From: Beaufortia kweichowensis
Taxonomy: Eukaryota > Chordata > Actinopteri > Cypriniformes > Gastromyzontidae
Direction of reading: 5' to 3'
Length of the DNA: 64,000 bases
Assembly (NCBI GenBank): GCA_019155185.1
Contig: CM032797.1
Coordinates: 5,008,881 to 5,072,880, forward strand
Positions within the stretch are counted from its first letter, which is position 1. Each line of letters opens with the position of its first letter. Under the pieces are notes generated by a model. That model was not told the DNA's origin. It did not search any database and saw only the letters and a list, made by a program, of their open reading frames with translations. A program made the position numbers and the translations under genes. This document shows positions 35,770 through 48,161 of this stretch, one piece after another.

Positions 35770-35935
35770 TTTGGATTTTGCCATTATTTAGATAGTACAA
35801 AGGAAAGAGGAAGTGAAGTGGGAGAGAGTAGTGGATCGGGAAAGTGCCACAAGCCAAACTCGAACTCGGGTCGCCCAACGCGCAATCATGCAATTTGTTG
35901 GAGCATTGCCCACGAATCATCAGCTCTGACATAAT
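35770..35935 (-). mobile_element. tRNA-derived SINE, minus strand
   Basis: Read on the minus strand it has a B-box-like GACCCGAGTTCGAGTTTGG (complement of 35853-35871), then sequence corresponding to GGCACTTTCCCGATCC and a pyrimidine-rich run ending in CTTCCTCTTTCC. This matches the general pattern of a tRNA-head SINE seen often in fish. The head is diverged and the exact family is not assigned. Confidence 0.55.
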
Positions 35936-36623
35936 TTAATATTTTTATTAATTTAATAGTTGTGATGTAACTTATTCTTCTTCATGGATTTAAAAATGTA
36001 TGGTATACCTGTTTCAACTGTCGCTGGTGTACTGCGGTCCTGCATGCATGAGACATTGTGCATTGGTGCATGTGTAGCGCCAGCTCGCTGTAAACGGGAG
36101 TAATTGGAGTGTGCTGTTTGGTCAGGCAGGGCTGATACCATGGTGAAGGGGAACTCTAGATGTATAAATACCTTAGCAGCTAATCTATTCCTGTGGTCAG
36201 ATTGAAGAGAATGTTCAAGATCCTCTACGCCTCATGCTAATTCTTTTAAAAATGTCACACGGGAACACATTTGTAGAGGTGGTTACATGCTCACAGCCTG
36301 ATATTTTGCAGCATTTGAAGGTACTTGGACAAATCGTATTTTCGTTTTTTATGATCTGCAAAGTTTACAGATTTCAAACTGGATCTGGTTGTGGTTGTGT
36401 TAGTTAGCAGAGGTCAGAACTTGAACCTGTCATTTTATATAAGATGTTATCTAGGAAAACATCCTACTTTGGAAAAATCTTGATCCACCTTTTAGATCTC
36501 AAACCCCCATCATTTCATTCATTCATTAGTCCAGAAATTATACTTCTTAACACCAGACCACATGATATCACATTGTTTTTTCTTTCATACCCTCATTATA
36601 CCCTCTCTATTTGTTGCTTACAG

Positions 36624-36703
36624 TTTTGGTGTGGATGACAGGACTTCACTGGTAAAAAGCACCACAGATATAGATGATAAAATCCTCGCTGTGCTTCCCA
36701 AAG
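36624..36703 (+). CDS. SVIL: SVIL upstream exon, probably coding
   Basis: Acceptor TTGTTGCTTACAG; donor AAAG|GTGAGA. With two incoming bases it encodes (S)FGVDDRTSLVKSTTDIDD then KILAVLPK and leaves one base that fits the exon at 36815. The peptide looks like genuine helical protein, and the frame continues to the conserved start. It lies upstream of the mammalian-type SVIL start, so it is either an N-terminal extension or an open leader. Confidence 0.5.
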
Positions 36704-36814
36704 GTGAGATAACAATGAAGCATTCTTTCTGTAGATCACTTATAATGTAAAACCAGAGGAATATTTAAAATGTCTGTTCCAGAATTTAGTGTTATTTTCT
36801 AAAATACTTTTCAG

Positions 36815-36872
36815 TTTCAGAGCTGAGGAAGCAGTTTGAAAGCATAATCGGAGTTAATCCAAAAATGAACAG
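36815..36872 (+). CDS. SVIL: SVIL exon with the conserved start codon
   Basis: Acceptor ATACTTTTCAG (36814), with a second AG six bases on (36820, still in frame). Donor AACAG|GTATGT at 36873. The frame reads VSELRKQFESIIGVNPK and then MNR, continued by KERIARRLEGIE in the next exon. The ATG at 36865 corresponds to the human start MKRKERIARRLEG. Its context (AAAATGA) is adequate. An in-frame open extension upstream leaves the true start undecided. Confidence 0.8.
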
Positions 36873-39800
36873 GTATGTTTTCTTGCTTGGTTTTCTGTGT
36901 GTCTTTAAATGATTGTCTTGAGGTTTTAAAAGTGTATGTGCTGGTGTTTTATATTGCAGGAAAGAGAGGATAGCACGCAGGCTGGAGGGGATCGAGACCG
37001 ACGTTCCGACCGCTCTTGCTACAAGCGTGCAGCACACCGGCGGTATGGTGACCAATCGGCTGCTGGAGGAGGACATGCCACGCTACACGAGAGCTTCAGA
37101 TCCCAGTGATACAGGCATTATGGGTAAGAAAAACACACAGCAGTTTATTTGAAGTATACAATTGACAAACACATGAGAGTTGTGCTCATTAACGAAGCTT
37201 GTGTCCTATTAATTTAAAAATCTTAAAACACTTTAATATGAGAATCAACAACCATTTAAAGACACACATGTGGCTCCTTTCATTAATATGAATATGTATT
37301 GAATTGGCCATGCTAGTTCTTTAACTAAAATCACCTTTTAGATTATCCCGATTCTCAATGGTTGACCTGTTCACAGGTGACTTAGGTTAGTAATTTTTTT
37401 TTAATAAAAAATGTTAGTAATTTTCATTATCATTAAAAATCCAATACCTTAAATATATAAAAAAAAAATGGAATATGAAACCAGATGCACTTTTATTTGT
37501 GCAGTGACACTTGTCAGGTTGAAATGTCAGGTACGATTTCATGGGAAATATCGTTTTGATGTCAAATGACTTCAAAACATTAAGCGGTCAAAAAGTACTC
37601 AGCAAATTTATGTTTCAAACAGTGATAGTAATGGAGACAATAGATACGGATTGTAGCTTTGGAAAGAAGTATATGTACATGACAGATTAAAACTAGCACG
37701 TCTGTCTGTGGAGCTGAAAAAATCTTCAAACTTTAAGACTATTGAAAGTTTTTAAAGCATCACATTTTAGAAGCTTTATCAAGCTATAATTTATAGTGTG
37801 TAATGACAAACGTTCTTTATATAGTTAAGTTACAATGTTGTATATAATTTTCTTTAAACTCTAATTCATTGTAATTCATAATTGAATTTTATCCAGCAGC
37901 TTATATATGTTTATGAATATTTTTTCTCTTTTTTCTTTTATTTCCTCTCTCTGTTTGCCACACCATAGTGCGACGCTACAGTCGTGAAGAAATTGAAGCT
38001 CCAGAACGACCGCCCCGAACTCGGACACGCCCAGATCCACAGCAACCCACCCATCCCGACCCAGTCCCCCCAACCCCAGCAGAGTCCGATGCAGCCAGTC
38101 TCAGCTCAAAAGCCGAACGGATTGCACGCTACAAAGCCGAACGTCGACGTCAACTTTCAGAACGTTACGGAATTCTGCTCGATCAGGAAGTAGATATGGA
38201 TTACGCGCCTCGCTACACACGTGCACGCAGAGAGTCTGATGTGTCGGACAAAGCGCCTCCTCCTGACAGGGGCCGTGGTGAGAGCAGGACAAGGGGTGGG
38301 GCTTTGCAAGAGCAGGATGAACGGCAGGAAAGAAATGGCAGCAAGTCTAAGTGCAGCAGTTCAGGGATGGGGCGGGTCTTTATGCCTTCAGACTCCACCT
38401 CTAATCCGGCTCCTCCTCCATCAGGCTTTGATGCTGAGCGAGAGAGAGAGAGGGCAATGAACTTGGAAAATTATAGACGAGCACCTGACCGAAGTCCCAA
38501 AGCCCGCCCACAGAAAGCACCGGTTCCCATAGAAACCACACCCGCCCAGCCAGCGAGGGGTGTCACGGTGCCAAGTTCTCCTAGGACAGCGCGCCGAGCA
38601 TCTTTACCTTTGGCACGGCAGGGTGGTATCTCACCTGGAGATCTGTTTATCGAACAACAGGCTCAGAACATCCTCAACAGACAGGGGTATGTATTCGTAA
38701 GGGTTTCTGATGTTACTTCTGCTTATCAATCAATAAGTTCCTCCATTAACTTTTTTCAAAATATTGGCCAATTCTCAGATTAGGTGAAACTGTACATTTT
38801 AAATGGTAAAGCTCATTTTCAACCTCTTACAAAAAACACATGACTGTGAAATGTGTGGTTTTTAAACACTTTCGTCTGAATCCCATGTAAATTCCCATGT
38901 AAAAACCTATGAGACCTATTTACACAAAAGTGTATCAAAACCACGTTTCATATGTGATCACAATTTTGATGTGGCTTTTCCATAAGGGACGTTTTGGAAT
39001 GTAGTATATTTTTGGCCACACATAGATTTATTTATAAGAAAATCAAGATCATAAGATTAAAATCCTCACATATATGAAATTATCCTACAGGGTTACAGTT
39101 GCCATCATCTATTTATCTGTCCCTTTAAAACTGTGTCTCTTAAAGAATAATTCTTCAGGTTTTTTATCCGAGTCAGATAATGCTGAAGCTCTTAAACATA
39201 CTCTTGTAAAAGTGCTGAACAGACAGTCTTTTGTGTGTAGTCAGGATCAGAATCGTGCCAGAAATAAAGTGCGCTGCTTGGATAAAATATGTAGAAGTGT
39301 TCGCTGGGCGTCAGCAAGAATTTTACACTGTCCTGTTGCTGAAGTGCTCTCGTATTATATTTTATGGACATTGCAGTGGTGGACAAGAAATGACAGTAAA
39401 TGGTTGTTTTTCAAGTAGATTTCTCTCTGCATTCACAGAAAGAGCAACAATTTTCTTTTTGAAATGCAAACCAAAGTAGGTGTTGTCATGTTTGAAGTGT
39501 CTTTTTAAGTTTGTGATTGTCATGGTGCTGCTTATCTTACACCCGGGTTCCCAAACTTTTTGTTCCTAGATCTACAAGGATAATAACAAGGACTTATAAG
39601 AGGATGTTCTCTTAGTAGAGAGTATTTTTTATTAGTAAATATTAGTAAATTATTGAAAACGGGATACTGATTTTTATTGTTTTATTAGCTTATTTGTAAC
39701 AATACAAACCTTTTGTGAGGAAGAACCAGTTTTCTAAACACGACAATGTTAAAACTAGACAAACTCGCTATTTAGTTTAATAATTTGTAATATAAATATC

Positions 39801-42800
39801 ATTTATTTGATTAATTAGGCATTTTTTGATCTGATTTATTTTTAGGATTATTTTTAAGGTTATGCAAACATTTGCAGTACCCGGATGATCCTGTGTTATT
39901 ATTAAGTATTTGAGATCGCTGTGTAATAAAATGTTATATAACTCAGATTCTTTAAACAACCTTTGAAGAGACCGAGATCCAGACTGATGAGGTCATGCCT
40001 TAAATAAAGGTCCTGTGACAGTAATGATGTCAGGAACAAGTTGAGAACCAGCAAATCTAATTAAAATCTAATCAAATCAGAACTTGAACATAGACATTTT
40101 ATTCGTTACCTCTCAACAGTGTCTCTTTAGTGAGTCGTAGAGAGATTGATGAATCCATGAGTGTTTTTATTTTAGCAGTAAATGTCATAGTAGTGTTGAT
40201 GTGGGGTCTAAAGCCTCTGTGTTCTTTAGCCTGGCAGCTCTTTCTCAGAGCGAATGGTCTATTAGGAGTGCCGTGGACAGTGAAACACATTCACAAATCA
40301 ACTGGCCATCCAGGTATCAGAGTCAATTTAAGCCTTTCAATCCCTTGTTGACTCACTTAACTGCATTATCCACCATTAATCCCAACATTCAACTCATAAT
40401 ATTCATGAACTATTACAGTACTGAGCTTTGGTTTTCCATCCTTCTGACTATAGATGATGGCAAACAGTTCCCTTCCTAACACCTCTCACTTGTTTGGTTT
40501 GTACCCACTGACTTAATCCTTCCCAGAATATGACCAGCCCCTAACAGTAAACATAGTCTTACAGACCTTTTTAGTTTAATCCATTATTTAAAAGTATAAT
40601 TACAATAGTAGAGCTTATTTATCTGTCACTGTTTAAGTTGCCAATGGGTTGTCAAAATTAACAACAACCAGTTACAGACATGTTAAACGTTTTCTTTTTT
40701 AAGGTTTTGCTATTCAGTTATGTGGCTTCATAAGTACGATGGTCTTATGGAGTTAAAGCTGCAATCTCTGTTGCCATCTCTGTTTAAAACTTTAATAATT
40801 GTAGGGTAATTTATGTACTTTACTTTATGTGGGCTTTGAATATAGATTTTTATGTACTTGCTCAATAACTGATTTTTGTTTATTTTTAATAAAAAAGTAA
40901 TTTGGGGAGTCTTGATTTTTCTTGGGAAAGATGTATAATTGTTAAATGGCACTGTTAATTCCTTTCCTTCCTTCCTTTATGAAGAATTAGAATAAAAGAG
41001 AGACAAGCAAGGGAGGACATCTCACTTAGAGGCTCTGATTCAGGGTCAGATGCACCCTCGGTGAGACGTCATCCAACAGTTACCCCACCATATTTAGCTC
41101 CACGGCCTCAATCTGCAAACCAGCCGCGAACCAGGAGCACAGAACCCCCAATACAGCCAATGAGCCAGGGTGCTGAGATCCGTCAACAAAGGGCACACAG
41201 TGCGGAAAGACCACGATTCCAGCGCACTCACAGTATGGATTCGTCTGGTTACCAGCACGACCCCTCAAGTCAACTGGCAAGCAACCAACGTACCAGTGCA
41301 GAGCCTCCAAGTTATGAGCAGGACCCTGGCGTACACCCTAGCACCATGGGCCATCAGCCAGGTTTCAGGCAAATCAAGCAGTCCTTACCACGGCGAGGAA
41401 GTCTGGATGCTAAACATCAGTCTCAAACACTTTCCCCTTCTCAACAACCACACACATCAAAGAAAGATCTCCAGCAGTCATTGCCTGGTCACAGAGATGC
41501 CCACCCACCTTTACAAAAATATCGAGCCATCATTCAACCAGTGCCCTTGGACCGGGACAACAAACAATCAGCTCAAGCACATGCACACACTAAGAAGCCT
41601 CAACATGAACATACTTTGCATACACATCCATCACATGAACATAGTCAACAATATGGTCCTGTGTTGGGTCACAGCCACCCAATCCAAACACTACCTCCAG
41701 CCTATGGACAAACTGTCCACCAAGCTCATGGTTCTAGTCATCCTCCCCAACCTTCAACAACTGCGATAGCCCCAGGAAAATCTGAGATGCTGGATGTCAA
41801 AGGGCACTTAGCTTCACCTTATTTAACATCTTTAGACAAAGAGGGTGCAGAAGCTAAATGGAAGGATAGTGCTGATCAGGTTCAGCCCATTTACAGAGAA
41901 GGACGATCAGCTTCCAGGTTGGCTCCAAGTTCAGGAGGCCTACTTAGAAGCAGAAAGGCTGTGCTACCATCCGAGATCCGCAGGAGGGAAAAGAGTGTGG
42001 ATGATTCCATGCGTGGGCAAAGTGATGAAGGTTTGGAAAGTCATAGAATTAGAAGGATTAGCGAGTCAAGTGTTCCAGAGGGAAGAAGTGGACATGATGA
42101 ACGAGCAGCCACTCATATGGAAGTGGGTGAAAAGGTAATTGAACTACCTAAAGACAGAGAAGGTCACAGTGTAAGAAGGTGCGGTCTATCTGAGGAAAGA
42201 GATGTAGAAGATGGTTCAAAGAAGAGTTGGACTGGAGAGGATGTAGGGTATGGCATAAAGAAGATTGGTCAAACAGAAGCAAGAAAGCAGGGTAGTGGTG
42301 TTAAAATGGAGGAGAGGCAAGGTAACTGGTTAGTGAGGGTAGACTGGCAAAGTGAAAAGAAGATTGATGAGTTTAAAGAAAGAGATGGGCACGTTGATAG
42401 AAGAAATAGCCAACCTGTGCAATCAGGTGAACCACAGATACAAGGTGATACTAAAATGGAGATGGTGGAGCGAGAAGGCCAGAGTTTTCTGGCAGAGGGA
42501 CATGGTAGAAGACGACGGGCAAATCTGTCAGAAAGTGAGGAGGTGCATGTCAGACGAAGGAGGATAAGCCAGTCAGAAGATGTTTGGGATGGACGTAGGG
42601 TATGTAAAATTGGCCAGTTGGATGAAAGGGGAGTTCAAGGAGTTCATAGAATCCGCCAGTCAGATCATTGGGAAGGACGTGATAAAGGAAACCAGCCTGA
42701 AGAAATGGAAGCCATGCCCTCACAGACCCAGCTAACCAATCTGCAGCATTCTCCACACCATGGGCTGGGGGAAGGAGGAGGGTACTTGCAGAGAGGCTCC

Positions 42801-45800
42801 TCGCTTCCACAAGCTCAACATCGAGTGAACCAGGATGCGGGTGACCTTAGGCCAAAAGTCAGAAACCGATCCATGTCAGACATAGGAGTGACTCAGCGGT
42901 CTGCATTGCGAAGTCTGGAGCATGCTGCTGGGCGAGAGGCTTCCATGGCAATGGGGGCGGGGCCTCACGCTGGGGATACAGGTCCCGTGACAAATGGTGA
43001 AACCGGAGGTTTGGACACACGAGTTTCTGTGGCAAAGCTGAGACATTCCTACTTGGAGAACGCTTCCGGACGCAGACCTGAACTGTATGTGGGCTAGCAT
43101 GTCAGAATGCCAAGTCAAACTTGTGAACTGATTAAAGCCACTAACTCTTTACCTTTGTGCTGGTGTAATTTGTATTTACTAACCTTTTGTAACTTTGCTT
43201 TCTGACCAACTAAATCCTGAGGAGTGTAATGGCTTCAATGCTTATTTTGCACTTGATTCTGTAGTGAACTGAACAGGAGAAAAAACTGATCATTTGTAAA
43301 CGAGTGTGAAGAGATAACTAACTATTGAGCATGACTAGAACGTATGTCTCTTGTAAAATCTGTGATAAATCCTTGATTTAATCCCAATCGTGCCTTAATC
43401 TTTTGTCAATTAATTTGGGTTTGTCAAATGCATGATTATCATTGAGAAATACAATGTTGATTTTGTGGTTTCTGTAGTGATGATTTGTGTATTGTTTTCT
43501 TTTTAGTTTGCTATGTAATATTGCATTTATTTAGCCTGTTTTATTCTTTTTCTTCTACTACGTTTATCTCATTTTGTCATCTTATGTCAATCTTCCCTTA
43601 ACAAAGGGAAACTAAAGAAGATGTGGTTCCTACGGAAACTGATCCAGCTGTGAGTGGTGAAAGAGGGGCCCGTCGGCCCAGACGTTACATTTCCTCTGGA
43701 GATGACAGGAAGTCCTCTGAGAGGTTTAGGACCCAACCAATCACATCAGCTGAAAGGCTGGAGTCTGATAGGTACAGTGTTAAAGTTAAAGTTATTTTAC
43801 TCAGATCAAATGTTGGTCTTAAAAATGTTTTAGAAGCTTTAAGAATGTTTTTGCGTATGGATATATTTTGATTTCTAGTCATTTACAATCTTGTGGTAGT
43901 TATTTTAGAATTGTGATATAAAATAATTATTGCAGGATCCATTTCTTGTTCATCGTTTTTTTTTTTTTTTTTTCCTTCGTCTTTAGGGCACGGCTTAGTC
44001 CAGAGATGCAACATGCAGAGAGTGAGTCTAAGTTTATACATTATATATGTTTCCCAATTTCAGTTTTTCACACCAAACAATACAGTAAACTGCTTCAGAA
44101 ATGGTTTTAATCGTTTTCTTTCTCTAGTGGATGAAGAGAAATTGGATGAACGAGCTAAAATGAGTGTGGCTGCGAAAAGATCTCTTTTCAGGGTATGAAC
44201 GTTTTACTTTTTGTGTATGAATGAATGCATAGAGTTAATGCCCCCCAAAACATTGTAAGGGTCACATCACAAAGAATCTGATGCTCTTTGATCATTTGAG
44301 TTTAAGTGTCACTTTAAGATTGCTTTGCTCCAGCTGTTTTTGAAAGATATGGAAAGAAATAGTTAAAAACTATGTTAATGCCAAAAGCAAAGTAGCAAAG
44401 TTTTAAAGGGACGGCAGCAAAAAATCTGGAAAGAAAATTGATTCAGTTGTTCATCTGTTTTTTGTAATCTATTTAATTTATTTATTTTTATTTATCAAAG
44501 CAGTTTTACTTAAAGGGATAGTTCACCAAAAATAAAAATTGTCATAATTTTTTCACTCTTATGTCATTCAAACCCTGTATATGATTCTTTCTTCTGTGGA
44601 ACACAAAAGAAGATATTTTGCAAAACGGTGGATACCGGCACCCATTGACTTCCATTGTATCTTGTATCCGTACTATGAAAGTGAATTGGTGCCGGTTACC
44701 AGCGTTTTGCAAAATATCTTCTTCTGTGATCTGCTGAAACAAGAATGTCATACAGGTTTGATATGACAATTTTTTGGGGAAAAAATAAATAAAAATAATA
44801 ATAAATAAAATAATTGAACAAGACTATGTTGGATTGTCAAAAGCCAAACATTTCTTCTTCTTAATAGTGTAAATGATGATGGTCTGTCAGCTTCTCTCAT
44901 ATCTTCTGTCATCTCACAGGAGCTGGAGAGAACCTCAGATGGAGGCGTTCCCAAACCTCGGTCGCGCAATGCTGCGGTTGAGCGAAGACTCAGACGAGCA
45001 CAGGACCGATCACGAACACAACCAGTGACGTCAGAGGAAGTGGTCATAGCTGCTACGTAAGTTATTTCCAGCTTGAAGATTTTAGTATCATTAAAAGACG
45101 GTGAACACGCATGCCAAAATACTATTTTTTTCCAATTTCTTCTCTTTTGTATTCTTTCCTTTTTAAATGCATTCATCATTGATCACATGCTTTCCCATTG
45201 TCCTTCATTTGGCACTGCATTAACTCTATCATTGCTTTAACTCGCTTTCATTTCGACTCTCCTGATGTTTTATCCACACCTCTAATTTAGTTTACTTCAC
45301 TTTATTCCTGCTTTTGTCCTCTAAAGTTCCCCTGCTCCCCCCACCCAAGTCATCACTATTCAAACAACTGCTCCCAGAATCCCCAGCCCTGCCGTAGTCA
45401 GCACCTCCATGACTAGCTTCAGGTATCATCTCAGTGTCTTTTGTTTTCATGTGTCTGTCTGTGCTATAACCGAATGAACTTTAGTAATTACAGTGAATTA
45501 ACAGTGAATATTCTCATGTTCAAGATAAGAGTAGTTTCACCAAGTAATTAAAGCTTTTGTTAAATATTTCCTGTCTGTTAGTTGTCTAACTAACAGTTGC
45601 CATCGCACACTAATCCATTGTAAAAACCAATGTCTATGTGATGGACTGAATCTTCTGAATAACACACCACTTTTTAGGGGATGTCATCAGGAAGTCTCTG
45701 CATATTAGGCTGGGAAGGGTTTTATTACTAATAAAATTATATACTTCAGCTTATACAGAACATTTAGTTTATATTCAGTGTATCAACCTGCTTTTTGAGT

Positions 45801-48031
45801 TGAACTCTAAAAATGTAATCTAAATGGGAAAGTTTGATTCATTGCTCCATCTGCTGGTGAACGGTCAGATTGCATCTTGTTTTCAATTGTAGCATGAAAA
45901 GCATAATGTTATGGTAAGGTTGACATTTGCATGACATTACCCATTTACCTTCAAATCAAAAGGTTTTTAAGATAATGAAAAACATTTCAGTCAAGTGACC
46001 CTAGACGGTGTAGATTATATAGGTCACTGTGTGTGTGTGTGTGTGTGTGTGTGTACATTAATATGTTGCCTAGATGTTTTGGGTGTCTGCATTAGCACGT
46101 GGTCACCCAGATTAGCTGTAAAGAGTCACATGCTATGCAGCAAAACACATTCTCCATTTTACATGCGCACACAAATGTCAAAGGTGTTGACCCGACCATC
46201 AGCAGTTTATGAAAGCGTGACTAGTAAAGCAAAGAGAGAGAATATAAATTTGTGTAAATGTTACACAATCTGAAACAACAGATCCCTTACTTATTCCTTC
46301 TTTTTCCCCAAGTCTGTTTATTGACCTTTTACAATACTAACAGACTACAAATACAGGGATAATGGTAAAAAACAGTAAAAAAAGAACAAATAAATAAAAT
46401 AGAAAACACCCAATACATATTGTAATATAAAGAATGTCAAGCATGATATCTCAATACTTAAACACACTTCCTCATGATGAAGCAGCCAGTACATCAGTCT
46501 GTGTTTAACTTTTTTATTATGGTATAAACATCCTGTAATTTTTTCTTCTAGCCTGCAGGCGTCTTCAGCACATGACTCTGATCATCATGAACATGAAAAA
46601 GATGATCCTTCAAAAGAAGTGATTCCAGAAGAAGAGGCGTTAGGTCTTGAAGATCCAGACCTGTCAACATTGAGTCTGGCTGAGAAGATGGCATTATTCA
46701 ATCGCTTGTCACAAGCTCCTGGCCAATCAGCAAATGGACCACGCCCCGACACACGCCAGCGTAGAGCCAATGCTCGCTTCCAGACCCAACCCATCACCCA
46801 GGGCGAGGTTAATCAGGTGTGCACTTTTTCTAAAGATATTGTTATATAATTAGACAGTAGGTTTTGATTTTTGTATTGCTTATTATTGGTTGCTTGCCTG
46901 CCCATCCCAAAGATCTACCGTATTTACCTATTAATTTGCTATATTCACATTATTTTTCTTTCTGGTTATGGCTTGGGTTTTTCTTTTAGTATAACTAATA
47001 GCATACCTTTTCTACATAATCCACACAATCTGAGGTATCTTTTATGTCTAGCCAAATAATTTTGCTGGTGATAACAAACCTGCATTAATAATTGTTTGCA
47101 AACATACAGTAGTCCACAGACTTTATTTCTTAGTCATGCTTTGTGAGCTTTTGTTTATTTAGAAATTATTATAATTTTACAATTCAGTTTGGCACAGAAA
47201 TGACACACTTTCAAATAGCAGCAAACTAGGATTCTGAATAGTTTAGAAGAGGTATATAAACTCCAGTTAGTACTTTACTGAAAATAAAGAGACATTGTGC
47301 CGTTTGCAGGAATGTACACATGATGCAAATCAATCCAGTCACACAGATCGAGCCGTCGTGACTAATGATTCTTTCGGTCCCCCTCAGAACGAACAAGTAA
47401 GACACTCTGGACTGAGGCTTTTGATTGGCTGATTGGGGTTTTGATGAAATGTTGCATTTACAGACTGCATATTTGTTGCATTTGGGATTTGAGCATTATA
47501 ACATTGCTTGTTTAATGACTTGATTTATTTAAGCGATAAACCTTAAAATCTTTAATCTCTTAAAATGCTTAAATTATAGTTCAGCCTGTTATCATTTACT
47601 CATCCTCATGTTGTTTCAAACCTGTGTGATTTTTTTTTTCATAGAACACAAAAGGAAAATGTTTTTCTATAAAATGAAAGCACCATAAGTACCATGAAAG
47701 TACATTTCCACAATATTTCAAGTAATTTGAAATCATTCTATAGCTTTAGGGTGGAGATGGTGTCTCAGAATAATTGTCATGGCATGTTTGAATACATGTG
47801 CTCATCCATTTTTACTGATACATCTTGTCTGCTGTTTTCTGGGATTAGAGTTGTTTGATAAAGTCACACCTTAATAATTATGACTCAAAATGTTTCGATG
47901 TCATGCATGTCTTTGTGTCTTGCATGCTTTTAGTTTTGTATGCAAAGCACATCCAGTCTCTGCCTGCTGTCGCTGTGGTCTATATATGACCTCTGACCTC
48001 TCGGGGGTGTGTAAATGTAGACACAATTTAC

Positions 48032-48103
<72 letters not shown>

Positions 48104-48128
48104 GTCTCTGTCTCTGTCTCTGTCTCTG

Positions 48129-48161
<33 letters not shown>

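Larger units (their letters stand above)
20691..36623. other. JCAD-SVIL spacer and SVIL 5' region
   Basis: About 16 kb with no recognised complete gene. It holds a candidate promoter/first exon (21712-21916), a second candidate first coding exon (32947-33004), a further candidate exon (34713-34774), a hAT-like remnant (22742-23067), a palindromic element (25585-25800), a 5'-truncated LINE (29737-30097), tRNA-SINE pieces (32299-32445, 35770-35935), retroposon tails (27400-27443, 28053-28100) and CT tracts (21255-21314, 32722-32770). The rest is AT-rich with only short, unconvincing open frames. Confidence 0.6.

Noticed and set aside
39074..39479. Overlapping frames of 82-114 codons in SVIL intron 3
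   Set aside because: They disagree with the SVIL reading phase, lack good splice borders and resemble nothing recognisable.
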